This document shows, piece after piece, positions 19,859-28,018 of a DNA stretch of 64,000 nt. Within the stretch, counting starts at the first letter, position 1, and each line of letters begins with the position of its first letter. The notes under the pieces were generated by a model, which saw nothing but the letters and a program-made list of their open reading frames with translations, had not been told where the DNA came from and ran no database searches. The translations under genes and the position numbers were made by a program. The DNA is from Altererythrobacter sp. CAU 1644 (lineage in GTDB: Bacteria; Pseudomonadota; Alphaproteobacteria; Sphingomonadales; Sphingomonadaceae), in assembly GCF_029623755.1 (NCBI RefSeq), contig NZ_CP121106.1, positions 248,001 to 312,000 of the forward strand, given 5' to 3'.

Positions 19859-20716
19859 TCAGCTCCAGGTCGCTTCGGGCGGCAGGCTCATCAGGATCGC
19901 GTCGACATTGCCGCCAGTCTTGAGCCCAAACAGCGTGCCCCTGTCGTAAACCAGGTTGAACTCGGCATAGCGCCCGCGCCATTCGAGCTGCTGGCGCTTG
20001 TCAGCCTCGCTCCATTCGGTGTCCATGCGGCGGCGCACCAGCTTGGGGAAGATGCCCAGAAACGCTTCGCCCACGTCGCGGGTGAACTGGAAGTTCCGCC
20101 CGAACGCTTGCGGGTCGGCGCACTCCATGTGATCGTAGAAAATCCCGCCAACCCCGCGGTGCACGCCGCGATGAGGGATGTAGAAATAGTCGTCGGCCCA
20201 CTTCTTGAAGCGGTCGTAATAGGTCGGATTGTGGAGCGCACAGGCAGCGCGAAAGGCTGCGTGGAAGTCTGCCGTGTCCTCGTCATAGGGAAGCGGCGGG
20301 TTGAGGTCTGCCCCGCCCCCGAACCATGCCGCCTGCGTCGTGAGGAAGCGGGTGTTCATATGGACCGCCGGGACATGCGGGTTCGCCATATGCGCGACCA
20401 GGCTGATGCCGGTGGCGGTGAAGCCGGGACTCTCAGCCGAGGCACCGTTGATGGTCGCGGCGAACTCGGGTGCGAAGCTGCCCTTCACGGTCGAAACATT
20501 GACGCCGACCTTCTCGAATACCTTGCCCTTCATCAGGCCCTGGACGCCGCCGCCAGGATCGGTGTTGCCCTCTTCCTCGCGCTGCCATGGCCGGAACTCG
20601 AAGGCGGCATCCGATCCCGCCTCGCGCTCGATTGCCTCGAACTCGTTGCAGATGCGGGTACGCAGGCTTTCGAACCATTCTTTCGCGCGGGCGGTCTGGG
20701 ATGTCCAATCAGTCAT
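19859..20716 (-). CDS. hemF: Oxygen-dependent coproporphyrinogen III oxidase
   Basis: A 285-residue HemF: GGGVQGLMKGKVFEKVGVNVSTVKG near the start, HMNTRFL, WFGGGADLNPPLPY, HRGVHRGVGGIFYDHM and WRGRYAEFNLVYDRGTLFGLKTGGNVDAILMSLPP at the end are all characteristic. It converts coproporphyrinogen III to protoporphyrinogen IX in heme synthesis. ATG 20716 gives the family's normal N-terminus; a longer in-frame start has no HemF homology. It is divergent from pdeM with 44 nt between starts. Confidence 0.96.
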   Translation of the reverse strand: MTDWTSQTARAKEWFESLRTRICNEFEAIEREAGSDAAFEFRPWQREEEGNTDPGGGVQGLMKGKVFEKVGVNVSTVKGSFAPEFAATINGASAESPGFTATGISLVAHMANPHVPAVHMNTRFLTTQAAWFGGGADLNPPLPYDEDTADFHAAFRAACALHNPTYYDRFKKWADDYFYIPHRGVHRGVGGIFYDHMECADPQAFGRNFQFTRDVGEAFLGIFPKLVRRRMDTEWSEADKRQQLEWRGRYAEFNLVYDRGTLFGLKTGGNVDAILMSLPPEATWS

Positions 20717-20760
20717 GTGCGCCCCTTGCCAAAGCCAATGAGTCGCGGCAAGGGAGGGTA

Positions 20761-21453
20761 ATGGTTCCCCTTTCGTTCGCTGGCGAAGAATTGGTCCTGA
20801 CAGAGGGCCGCGCGCTTTATTGGCCGCGCGAGCGTGCCTTGCTGCTTGCCGACCTGCACCTTGAAAAGGCGAGCTTTTTTGCTCAGCACGGGCAGATGCT
20901 GCCGCCCTATGACAGCCGCGAAACGCTTGAGCGGGTCGCCGATGCGGTAAAGCAGACCGGCGCACAGCGAGTCATCACTCTGGGTGACAACTTCCACGAC
21001 GAGGGCGGCACCAACCGGCTCGAACCCTATGCGGCAGGCATGCTCGAGGCGCTGACGCGTTCGCTCGACTGGGTCTGGATTACCGGCAATCACGACGAAG
21101 TGATGCATCGTTCTTTCGGCGGCACCGTAGTCGCGGAACTTGAACTGGGCGGTATCGTCCTGCGGCACATCGCTAAACGCGGTGAGTCCCGCGCGGAGCT
21201 GTCGGGGCATTTCCATCCCAAGGTTCGCGTCAAGATCCGCGACCGCCATATCTCGCGGCCCTGCGGCGTGGTGAGCCGGGGTGCAGATGGCGCGGATCGC
21301 ATGATCCTCCCGGCCTTCGGTGCACTAACCGGCGGGATGGACGCGAAGGCACCCGAAATCCTGCGCGCGCTCCAGCCTGCGAGCCGGATTGACGCTGTGC
21401 TTCCGGCCAAGGGGATGCTGGTCCAGTTGCCGCTTTGGCGCGAGGCGGCGTAA
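20761..21453 (+). CDS. pdeM: PdeM-type metallophosphoesterase (ligase-associated DNA-damage-response family)
   Basis: A 230-residue calcineurin-like phosphoesterase: ALLLADLHLEKASFF (metal ligands D and H), TLGDNFHDEGG, WITGNHDE and LSGHFHPKVRV form the five-motif dinuclear centre. The short FAGEELVLTEGRALYWP N-terminus and overall length fit PdeM, usually found with Lhr helicase, ligase and exonuclease genes, none of which is in this window. GGGAGG lies 4-5 nt before the ATG. Confidence 0.82.
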   Translation: MVPLSFAGEELVLTEGRALYWPRERALLLADLHLEKASFFAQHGQMLPPYDSRETLERVADAVKQTGAQRVITLGDNFHDEGGTNRLEPYAAGMLEALTRSLDWVWITGNHDEVMHRSFGGTVVAELELGGIVLRHIAKRGESRAELSGHFHPKVRVKIRDRHISRPCGVVSRGADGADRMILPAFGALTGGMDAKAPEILRALQPASRIDAVLPAKGMLVQLPLWREAA

Positions 21454-21523
21454 CCCCTAGCCTTCCCCTGCATTACCCCCTACATAGCGCCCTTCAGAAT
21501 CACGGCTACACAGGAGACTACAC

Positions 21524-22066
21524 ATAGCCCGTCCACCCCGGCGTTCGATGGCCCCGCCAGTCAAAAGCGGCCCTCGCTATGACGAATTCATTCAATCCGA
21601 CAAGGTTCGCGTAATCGATCACGAAGGCGAAAACCTTGGCGTGATGTACACCCGCGAAGCGATGGAACAGGCCAACGAACTCGGCCTCAACCTGGTCGAA
21701 GTCTCTCCCAATGCCGATCCGCCGGTGGCCAAGTTTCTCGACGTGGGCAAGTACCGCTACGAGGCGCAGAAGAAGGCCAACGCCGCACGCAAGACCCAGA
21801 AGACGCAGGAGATCAAGGAGATCAAGATGCGTCCCAACATCGACACGCATGATTACGACGTGAAGATGCGCAATGTCTTCAAGTTCATCGAGCATGGCGA
21901 CAAGGTCAAGATCACGCTGCGCTTCCGCGGCCGCGAAATGGCGCACCAGGACCTGGGCATGAACCTGCTCAAGCGGGTGCAGGACGATGTCGAGGAAGTG
22001 GCGAAGGTGGAAGCTTTCCCGCGGCTTGAAGGTCGCCAGATGCTGATGGTGCTGGCACCGAAGTAA
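21524..22066 (+). CDS. infC: Translation initiation factor IF-3, likely ATA start
   Basis: A 180-residue IF-3. The N-domain ([28 protein letters not shown]), Lys-rich linker ([20 protein letters not shown]) and C-domain ([31 protein letters not shown]) are complete. I place the start at ATA 21524, which has AGGAG at 21512-21516 and a 7-nt spacer, and adds the usual IARPPRRS leader. The first ATG (21548) has no ribosome-binding site. A non-AUG start is the classic means by which IF-3 limits its own synthesis in E. coli; the same is inferred here. Confidence 0.93.
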   Translation: MARPPRRSMAPPVKSGPRYDEFIQSDKVRVIDHEGENLGVMYTREAMEQANELGLNLVEVSPNADPPVAKFLDVGKYRYEAQKKANAARKTQKTQEIKEIKMRPNIDTHDYDVKMRNVFKFIEHGDKVKITLRFRGREMAHQDLGMNLLKRVQDDVEEVAKVEAFPRLEGRQMLMVLAPK

Positions 22067-22096
22067 GCGCGACCGACCAAGGTCCGGCTGCGATTT

Positions 22097-22122
22097 GGGC
22101 GTCCCTCACCGGACGCCCTTTT
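22097..22122 (+). terminator. Rho-independent terminator of infC
   Basis: GGGCGTCC (22097-22104), loop CTCACC, GGACGCCC (22111-22118), then TTTTCGTTT. Perfect 8-bp GC-rich stem 31 nt after the infC stop. Confidence 0.85.
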
Positions 22123-22133
22123 CGTTTCACGCC

Positions 22134-22775
22134 TCAGTCGATCCGGAAATCGAGCACTGTGAATCGAGCGGGGCCGGTGGCGTAGACGCCATGTCCGCGT
22201 CCGCCCTGCGATCCGAACACGAAACCAACCCGCTGCGCGTCAGCCAACGCCGCTTCGAACTCGCGCGGATAGGCGCGGTTGTCACCGCCCATCATCGCGA
22301 TCCACGGTTCGTCGAATGAAATGCTCACCGTGTGCGTACCCCGCTTGAGCGGCATGGTCCGTGCGGTCGGCGCATACCAGCGATGGCGCGGCTGCTTGGC
22401 CGTCCAGCGATCGCCCGCACGCTGGAAATAGAGCGACATGGTCGCCTGGAGCTGCGGGCTCTCCTGCGCAATGAAGCGCACGTCCCGGTCGGCATCGATG
22501 CGATAGGTCATGGTAATGCCGCGCGCACCCTCGAGCGAGCGGACCGGAACGGTCACGTAATGAACGTGGCCATCGGCCTTGGAGGAATGCGGAAATTCGA
22601 AGGCCGGGCCTTCGCGCGTCTCGTAGAGGGTACGCGGCATGTTGACCGAATAGTTGCGGCCCTTGATCACGGGGCCGATGTCCCACTGCGCCGCCGCAGG
22701 GCCGTCACCCGCGATCAGGGGAACGGCAGTAAGGCTGCCAGCCAATGCTGCGATTGCCAAAGCGATTCTGTTCAT
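22134..22775 (-). CDS. Exported protein of unknown function
   Basis: A 213-residue protein with a signal peptide (MNRIALAIAALAGSLTAVPLIAG). The mature part is rich in predicted beta-strands (HVHYVTVPVRSLEGARGITMTYRID, HTVSISFDEPWIAMMG, YATGPARFTVLDFRI) in the manner of a jelly-roll or carbohydrate-binding fold. I do not recognise a family. ATG 22775 is used instead of an upstream TTG because the signal peptide begins there. Confidence 0.6.
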   Translation of the reverse strand: MNRIALAIAALAGSLTAVPLIAGDGPAAAQWDIGPVIKGRNYSVNMPRTLYETREGPAFEFPHSSKADGHVHYVTVPVRSLEGARGITMTYRIDADRDVRFIAQESPQLQATMSLYFQRAGDRWTAKQPRHRWYAPTARTMPLKRGTHTVSISFDEPWIAMMGGDNRAYPREFEAALADAQRVGFVFGSQGGRGHGVYATGPARFTVLDFRID

Positions 22776-22906
22776 GCCAATCGGGTACAAGATGAACGAT
22801 TTCTCCCGAGTGAACCGCTTGTCGTCGTAATTGCGGGCAAATCGTCTTTCGTCCCAGTTGCTACCGCACGCACTCGCGCTAGTCTGCGCATCCCGGGGGA
22901 GAGGCG

Positions 22907-24334
22907 ATGACTGCTAAGCAAACAGGTTTGATCGTCGGAGCCCTGGGCCTTGCGATCACGGCATTGACCGCACCCCCTGCCGGGATGTCGGCGCAGGCCT
23001 GGATCGTCGCCGGACTCGTGGTGATCATGGCCGCCTGGTGGATTACCGAGGCGGTGCCGCTCGCCGTCACGGCTCTCCTCCCCTTTCTCGTGCTGCCGCT
23101 TGCGGGAGTGATGGACGCCAAGAAGACGGCCAGCGCCTACTACTCCGACATTATCTTCCTGCTGCTCGGCGGCGCTTTCCTGGCGCTCGCGATCGAGCGG
23201 ACCGGACTGCACCGGCGGTTGGCGATCTTCCTGCTGAGCACGCTAGCGCGCGGAGGCGGCCAGTTCCGGCTCCTGCTTGCATTCATGGCGGCGGCGGCGA
23301 TCCTGTCGATGGCGATTTCCAATACCTCGACCGCGCTCATCATGATGCCGGTGGCGCTGGCCGTACTTGCCGGGGGCGAACATCCCGCTCCCGATGATCC
23401 CGACTGGATGAAGCGAGGTATGCTGGGCGCTCTCCCAATGGGGATTGCCTTTGCCGCCAGCATTGGCGGGCTCGGCACGCTGGTCGGGTCGCCCACCAAC
23501 GCCATTGCCGTCGGCCTGATCGACGAGATCCTGGGCGTGCGGATCAGCTTCGCCGAATGGACCGCCTTCGGGCTGCCGATCGTTCTGGTGGGCGTTCCGC
23601 TCGCCGCATGGCTGATCGCCCGCGTCCAGCGCATCGCCGACCACCCCTTCGACGTCGCAGCCGCCCGTGCGGCAGTAGAGTCGCATGACGTCTGGACCAC
23701 GCCAGAGCGGCGGCTGGTCCCGATCATCGCGATCACCTTTCTCCTATGGATGACGCAGGCCTTGCTCGAACCGTTCCTGCCCGACGGAGCGCTGACCGAA
23801 GGCACTGTGGCGGTAGCCGCAGCCCTCGCCCTGTTCCTAATTCCGGACGGGACCGGGCGACCCTTGCTGCAATGGGACGAGGCCGATCGCGCGCCCTGGG
23901 GCGTCCTCCTGATGTTTGGCGGCGGCTTGGCGCTCGCTGCCGGGATGAGCGCTTCGGGCTTCGCGGACTGGGTGGGCCAGCAATTGCTCCCGCTCGAGGT
24001 ACTGCCGCTGATCGTCATCGCCGCGGTGGCCGTCGCGCTGGTGATCGTCGTTACCGAGTTCGCCAGCAACGTCGCCACTGCCTCGGGTATCATGCCGGTG
24101 ATCGCCGCGCTGACGGTGGGCCTCGGGGCCGATCCCCTGCTCCTCGCCATGCCCGCGGCACTGGCAGCAAGCTGGGGCTTTATCCTGCCGGCAGGAACAG
24201 GACCCAATGCCATTGCATGGTCGACCGGGCGGCTGCGGATCGAAAAGCTGGTCAGCGCGGGCCTCGCGCTCGACATTGTCGGCATATTCCTGATCGTCGG
24301 CGCGGTGTGGGCGGTCGCTGGCATCTCCGGGTAA
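22907..24334 (+). CDS. DASS/SLC13-family sodium-coupled anion transporter
   Basis: A 475-residue membrane protein with about 11-12 hydrophobic segments. Both family SNT-type motifs are present: SNTSTALIMMP in the first half and SNVATASGIMP in the second, each with the nearby loops (GSPTNAIAVG) that coordinate sodium and the carboxylate or sulfate substrate. It probably imports a dicarboxylate or sulfate. The next gene is an enzyme of sulfur amino acids, which makes sulfate possible, but the motif alone does not decide. Confidence 0.9.
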   Translation: MTAKQTGLIVGALGLAITALTAPPAGMSAQAWIVAGLVVIMAAWWITEAVPLAVTALLPFLVLPLAGVMDAKKTASAYYSDIIFLLLGGAFLALAIERTGLHRRLAIFLLSTLARGGGQFRLLLAFMAAAAILSMAISNTSTALIMMPVALAVLAGGEHPAPDDPDWMKRGMLGALPMGIAFAASIGGLGTLVGSPTNAIAVGLIDEILGVRISFAEWTAFGLPIVLVGVPLAAWLIARVQRIADHPFDVAAARAAVESHDVWTTPERRLVPIIAITFLLWMTQALLEPFLPDGALTEGTVAVAAALALFLIPDGTGRPLLQWDEADRAPWGVLLMFGGGLALAAGMSASGFADWVGQQLLPLEVLPLIVIAAVAVALVIVVTEFASNVATASGIMPVIAALTVGLGADPLLLAMPAALAASWGFILPAGTGPNAIAWSTGRLRIEKLVSAGLALDIVGIFLIVGAVWAVAGISG

Positions 24335-24341
24335 TTTCACT

Positions 24342-24355
24342 TGCAACCGGTTGCA
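24342..24355. promoter_or_regulatory. Perfect 14-bp palindrome resembling a LacI-family operator
   Basis: TGCAACCGGTTGCA, a perfect palindrome with the central ACCGGT typical of LacI/GalR-family operators. It lies 8 nt after the DASS stop and about 140 nt before the PLP-enzyme gene. No LacI-family gene is in the window. Confidence 0.4.
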
Positions 24356-24412
24356 GTCGGCTCGCCGCGCGAGTAATCGGCTGGGGTCAATTCGGGCTGT
24401 CGGCGGAGAGGC

Positions 24413-24489
24413 GTTCCTGCGGAGGTTAGGAACGGGTGCCCCGGAGGCCCCATCGGCTCCTGCCTTCCTGGGAGCGTGCTTTAGGAAGG
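24413..24489 (+). promoter_or_regulatory. Structured leader with a predicted pseudoknot masking the ribosome-binding site
   Basis: First hairpin: GTTCCT (24413-24418) with AGGAAC (24428-24433). Second hairpin: GCTCC (24456-24460) with GGAGC (24471-24475); its 10-nt loop contains CCTTCCT (24463-24469), perfectly complementary to the ribosome-binding site AGGAAGG (24483-24489). This H-type pseudoknot design resembles SAM-II and SAM/SAH riboswitches, and the gene it controls belongs to methionine/cystathionine metabolism. I cannot match a specific riboswitch consensus. Confidence 0.45.
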
Positions 24490-24498
24490 ATCGCCCGC

Positions 24499-25827
24499 AT
24501 GACGGACGCCCCAGCTACACCCGATTCCGCACCCGACACCCCGACCCCGCGCCGCAACCCCAAGCCGGAAAAGACCACCATCAACGGGCGCGAGCTTACT
24601 CCCACCACACTAATGATGGGCCACGGCTATGACCCGGTCCTGTCGGAAGGCTCGCTCAAGCCCCCGATCTTCCTCACCTCGACCTTCGCCTTCCCCAGCG
24701 CGGCCGACGGCAAGCGCCATTTCGAAGGGATCACCGGCAAGCGCGCGGGCGGTGCCGAGGGCCTCGTCTATTCACGCTTCAACGGTCCCAACCAGGAAAT
24801 CCTCGAAGACCGCCTCAGCATCTGGGACGGTGCCGAGGATGCGCTGACCTTCTCCAGCGGCATGACCGCCATCTGCATTCTGATGATGGCCTTCGTCAGC
24901 CAAGGCGACGTAATCGTCCACTCGGGCCCGCTCTATGCCGCATCCGAAGGCTTCGTTGCCAAGGTGCTGTCGAAATTCGGCGTCACCTATCTCGACTTCC
25001 CCGCCGGCGCCACGCGCGAGGAAATGGAAGCCGTGCTCGAGAAGGCGAAAGACCAGGCGGCGAACAACGGCGGCAAGGTCGCGATGGTCTATCTCGAAAG
25101 CCCAGCCAACCCGACCAACGCGCTGGTCGATATCGAGGCGATGAAGGCGGCGCGTGACGCGGTCCTGACACCCGACTGCCCGATCGCGATCGACAACACT
25201 TTCCTCGGTCCGCTGTGGCAGCGCCCGCTGAAGCACGGCGCGGACATCGTGGTCTATTCGCTGACAAAATATGTCGGTGGCCATTCGGACCTCGTCGCGG
25301 GAGGCATCTCTGGCGCAAAGCGGTGGATGGACCCGGTCCGTGCGCTGCGCAACACGATGGGCGGGATCGTCGATCCCAACACCGCGTGGATGCTGCTGCG
25401 CTCGCTCGAGACGGTCGAACTGCGCATGCAGCGCGCGGGCGAGAACGCCGCCAAGGTCTGCGCTTTCCTGCGCAACCATCCCAAGGTCGACGGGCTCGGC
25501 TACCTCGGCTTCATCAAGGACCCGCGCCAGCAGGACATCTTTGACCGCCATTGCAGCGGCGCGGGCAGCACTTTTTCGCTGTTCGTGAAGGGCGGCGAAG
25601 CGGAAAGCTTCCGTTTCCTCGACAATCTCACCATCGCCAAGCTGGCAGTGAGCCTCGGCGGGACCGAAACGCTTGCCAGCCACCCGGCAGCGATGACGCA
25701 TCTGTCGGTCCCCGATGAGCGCAAGGCTGCGCTCGGCATCACCGACAACCTCGTCCGTATCTCGATCGGTATCGAGGATCCGGACGATCTGATCGCCGAC
25801 TTCGACCAGGCTCTGGCCAAGGTCTGA
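24499..25827 (+). CDS. Cystathionine gamma-synthase / methionine gamma-lyase family PLP enzyme
   Basis: A 442-residue Cys/Met-metabolism PLP enzyme. It has YSRFNGPNQ (PLP phosphate contact), FSSGMTAI, IDNTFLGPLWQRPLKHGADIVVYSLTKYVGGHSD with the PLP Lys, and the C-terminal LAVSLGGTETLASHPA with substrate Arg further on in VRISIGIED. It acts in transsulfuration, direct sulfhydrylation or gamma-elimination; sequence alone does not separate these. The N-terminus has a Pro-rich extension of about 30 residues. ATG 24499 follows AGGAAGG at 24483-24489. The leader probably controls translation. Confidence 0.88.
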   Translation: MTDAPATPDSAPDTPTPRRNPKPEKTTINGRELTPTTLMMGHGYDPVLSEGSLKPPIFLTSTFAFPSAADGKRHFEGITGKRAGGAEGLVYSRFNGPNQEILEDRLSIWDGAEDALTFSSGMTAICILMMAFVSQGDVIVHSGPLYAASEGFVAKVLSKFGVTYLDFPAGATREEMEAVLEKAKDQAANNGGKVAMVYLESPANPTNALVDIEAMKAARDAVLTPDCPIAIDNTFLGPLWQRPLKHGADIVVYSLTKYVGGHSDLVAGGISGAKRWMDPVRALRNTMGGIVDPNTAWMLLRSLETVELRMQRAGENAAKVCAFLRNHPKVDGLGYLGFIKDPRQQDIFDRHCSGAGSTFSLFVKGGEAESFRFLDNLTIAKLAVSLGGTETLASHPAAMTHLSVPDERKAALGITDNLVRISIGIEDPDDLIADFDQALAKV

Positions 25828-25871
25828 CCCCGCGCCTAGTCTGCGCTCTTACGCTACTGGGAGAGCGCAGC

Positions 25872-26690
25872 ATGGCACAGGACAAACCCGTATTCCTGGT
25901 GATCGGAGCGGGCGCGGGAATCGGCGGCCACGCCGCCGCCCGCTTTGCCGCGGGTGGCTATCACGCCGTGCTCGCCCGGCGTAGCGACCAGGACGGGCTG
26001 GAGCGGCTCGTCAGGCAGATCGAGGACGCGGGCGGTTCGGCGAGCGGCACGCTGCTCGATGCGGCGGCTGACCGCTCGATGGAGGAACTGGTCGAACGGA
26101 TCGAGCGCGACATCGGCCCGATCGGATGCGCACTCTACAATCTCGGCGCACAGATCGGCAACCGCGCGCTCGAGAACACGCCGCACAAGACCTTCGAACT
26201 GGGCTGGCGCCTCGGCTGTTTTGGCGTCTTCCGCCTCGCCTATGCGATGTTTCCGGCGATGGTCGAACGCGGCAAGGGTACGCTGCTGGTGACTTCGGCC
26301 ACCGCCGCGATGCGCGGCAACGCCGGGCAACACAGCCACGCTGCGGCGATGGGCGGGCGGCGCATGCTGTGCCAGACGCTCAATGCCGAATTTGCTCCCA
26401 AGGGCGTGCATGTCGCGCATGTGGTGGTCGATGGCTCGGTCAATGCTCCCGATACTTTGGGCAAGCTGCTGGGTGACAAGTGGGAGGACTACAAGGCCAT
26501 GAAGGGGCCGGACGGGATGATCGACCCGGCCGCGCTGGCTGAGACCTATTGGCACCTCGCGCAGCAGCCGCGCAATTGCTGGAGCCACGAGGTCGATGTG
26601 CGACCGCATGACGACGTGCCGTGGTGGAACGACAACCCGAACCCGCAAATCGATTCCACCGGCAAGGGGTTTGCCGGGCCAAAGACCTGA
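25872..26690 (+). CDS. Short-chain dehydrogenase/reductase-like protein with altered active site
   Basis: A 272-residue Rossmann-fold SDR homologue: cofactor loop VIGAGAGIGGHAAARFAAGGY (TGxxxGxG-like), LYNLGAQIGN in place of NNAG, and the strand LLVTSATAAMRGNAGQHSHAAAMGGRRM. At the catalytic site the usual Tyr-x3-Lys reads His-x3-Met, so normal SDR chemistry is doubtful. GGGAGAGC lies before the ATG. It may bind NAD(P) without classical catalysis. It follows the PLP-enzyme gene by 44 nt. Confidence 0.75.
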   Translation: MAQDKPVFLVIGAGAGIGGHAAARFAAGGYHAVLARRSDQDGLERLVRQIEDAGGSASGTLLDAAADRSMEELVERIERDIGPIGCALYNLGAQIGNRALENTPHKTFELGWRLGCFGVFRLAYAMFPAMVERGKGTLLVTSATAAMRGNAGQHSHAAAMGGRRMLCQTLNAEFAPKGVHVAHVVVDGSVNAPDTLGKLLGDKWEDYKAMKGPDGMIDPAALAETYWHLAQQPRNCWSHEVDVRPHDDVPWWNDNPNPQIDSTGKGFAGPKT

Positions 26691-26768
26691 CCGCTCAGGG
26701 GCGCCGAGGTGCCCAATTCCAACAGGATGGAACACATGGAACACGGTCCAGGGGCGAAAAGCGTCATT

Positions 26769-26900
26769 GTGTGAACTTACGACGCAAAAGCGTGACTGTA
26801 GGGCCTGACGTGTGACTTTCACCGAGCCAAGTGTGACCCTTGAGCGCCGAAGTGTGACGCGCGCAGGCGCAAGGTGTCACTCTATGGATCACAAGTGTCA
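26769..26900. repeat. Seven-unit array of GTGTGA/GTGTCA with 21-bp period
   Basis: GTGTGA or a one-to-two base variant starts at 26769, 26790, 26810, 26831, 26852, 26874 and 26895; spacings are 21, 20, 21, 21, 22 and 21 bp. Each unit is usually preceded by A/C-AA or GAA and most continue with AC. The DNA between the hexamers is not conserved. The regular two-helical-turn spacing suggests a multi-site protein-binding array. Flanking sequence 26691-26768 shows nothing else. Confidence 0.7.
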
Positions 26901-27024
26901 TGGGGCACGCGGAACTTCGCGAGACAAGCGAAAGAGACCAGACGGCGAGAAAGAGCGATGCATCTTATGTCTCCGCCGCGTCGAGTAGGAAACACGGCCG
27001 AAGAAGATCGCGACCTCACTCCAC

Positions 27025-27127
27025 TCGTCATCCCCGTGAAAACGGGGATCCAGATTGGCCTTGGTGCTACGCCACCCTCGGTTCCCGCGTTGACCTTCGG
27101 TCTGCTTCGCGTCCGAGGGAATGACGA
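27025..27127. repeat. Palindromic repeat element (MITE-like)
   Basis: About 100 bp bounded by TCGTCATCCC (27025-27034) and its near-complement GGGAATGACGA (27117-27127). Near the left end is the hairpin ATCCCCGT-GAAA-ACGGGGAT (27030-27049). The GTCATCCCCG...CGGGGATCCAG form is like dispersed palindromic repeats seen in many bacteria. It is non-coding. Confidence 0.6.
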
Positions 27128-27224
27128 ATTGGAAATAACCGATAATGGGTGGAAAGCAGTCAAAGCGAGACTGCTCTCAGAGAGTTTACGCTTTGTTGGA
27201 GCGGGGTGACTAAATAGTCTCGTT

Positions 27225-27854
27225 ATGCATCGGAAGTTTCACGATATTCTGCGCAATTCGGACCAACCGCCGTTGTGGTGGCATCAAGGGATTCCCCGTT
27301 TTGAGTCGTTCGACCCAGGATTGGTGGCATCTTCGGAGGTCGCACTGGTCCACACCGAATGTCAGGATTGCGGGACGATATATATTGTCGCTGTTAGCTC
27401 ACAAGGGCCGCTCTTCCATAGCTTGCGCGATATCATCGCGTACACAAATTCCCTTGAAGTTGGGGACCCACCATTTGCTTGTGAGGCGCTAGGGGCAAAG
27501 AGGTGTTCGGCTGGGTATTGCATGTCGTCCTTGGAAATTGAAATCTTGCAGTTCTGGCAGCGTAGGGACGTTCGATCTCCTTGGCAGCGAGAAACCAACC
27601 TAGAGAAGCCGCTAGTTGACTGCAGCGGCGACGCTCCTCGCGAGCAACCGGTCCACCTGCGGATACACCAGTCCGACAAACGCAATCAATGGATGGGGGC
27701 GAGAGAAAAAGGGGAGCTTTTCGTAATGAAGGGCTTGCTCACAGAATTTGGATGCGAGAGGCCCGCGGAGGTTGCAAGGATGCTCGAAATCGACCGACGC
27801 TACCACCTCTTTAGGAACGAAATCGAAGAAATCCGCCGAAGACCATTGGACTAA
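27225..27854 (+). CDS. Hypothetical protein with Cys clusters
   Basis: A 209-residue soluble protein I do not recognise. It has CQDCG near residue 47 and a second cluster CEALGAKRCSAGYC near residue 85, which could form a zinc site, and a charged helical C-terminus (ARMLEIDRRYHLFRNEIEEIRRR). No strong ribosome-binding site precedes ATG 27225. Length and uninterrupted frame support a real gene; its base composition is less GC-rich than its neighbours, which suits this accessory junction. Confidence 0.55.
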   Translation: MHRKFHDILRNSDQPPLWWHQGIPRFESFDPGLVASSEVALVHTECQDCGTIYIVAVSSQGPLFHSLRDIIAYTNSLEVGDPPFACEALGAKRCSAGYCMSSLEIEILQFWQRRDVRSPWQRETNLEKPLVDCSGDAPREQPVHLRIHQSDKRNQWMGAREKGELFVMKGLLTEFGCERPAEVARMLEIDRRYHLFRNEIEEIRRRPLD

Positions 27855-28018
27855 ATTCCCCAGAGGCAGATTGTCACTTGAGAAGCCGAAATTCCATCGC
27901 CTGCAATCGGGTCGCTAGCAAGCCCTACCCCCGCCACTCGCGCCGCACCTTGGCGACCGTGAGCCCTTAATGGGTGAGCTGGAGCCTCTGGCACGCGCCG
28001 TGCGCGGCGAGCGATGCC

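Noticed and set aside
24436..24498. Upstream start for the PLP enzyme adding 21 residues
   Set aside because: It would read through the hairpin leader, lacks a proper ribosome-binding site, and the basic extension has no family match; ATG 24499 has AGGAAGG at the correct spacing.
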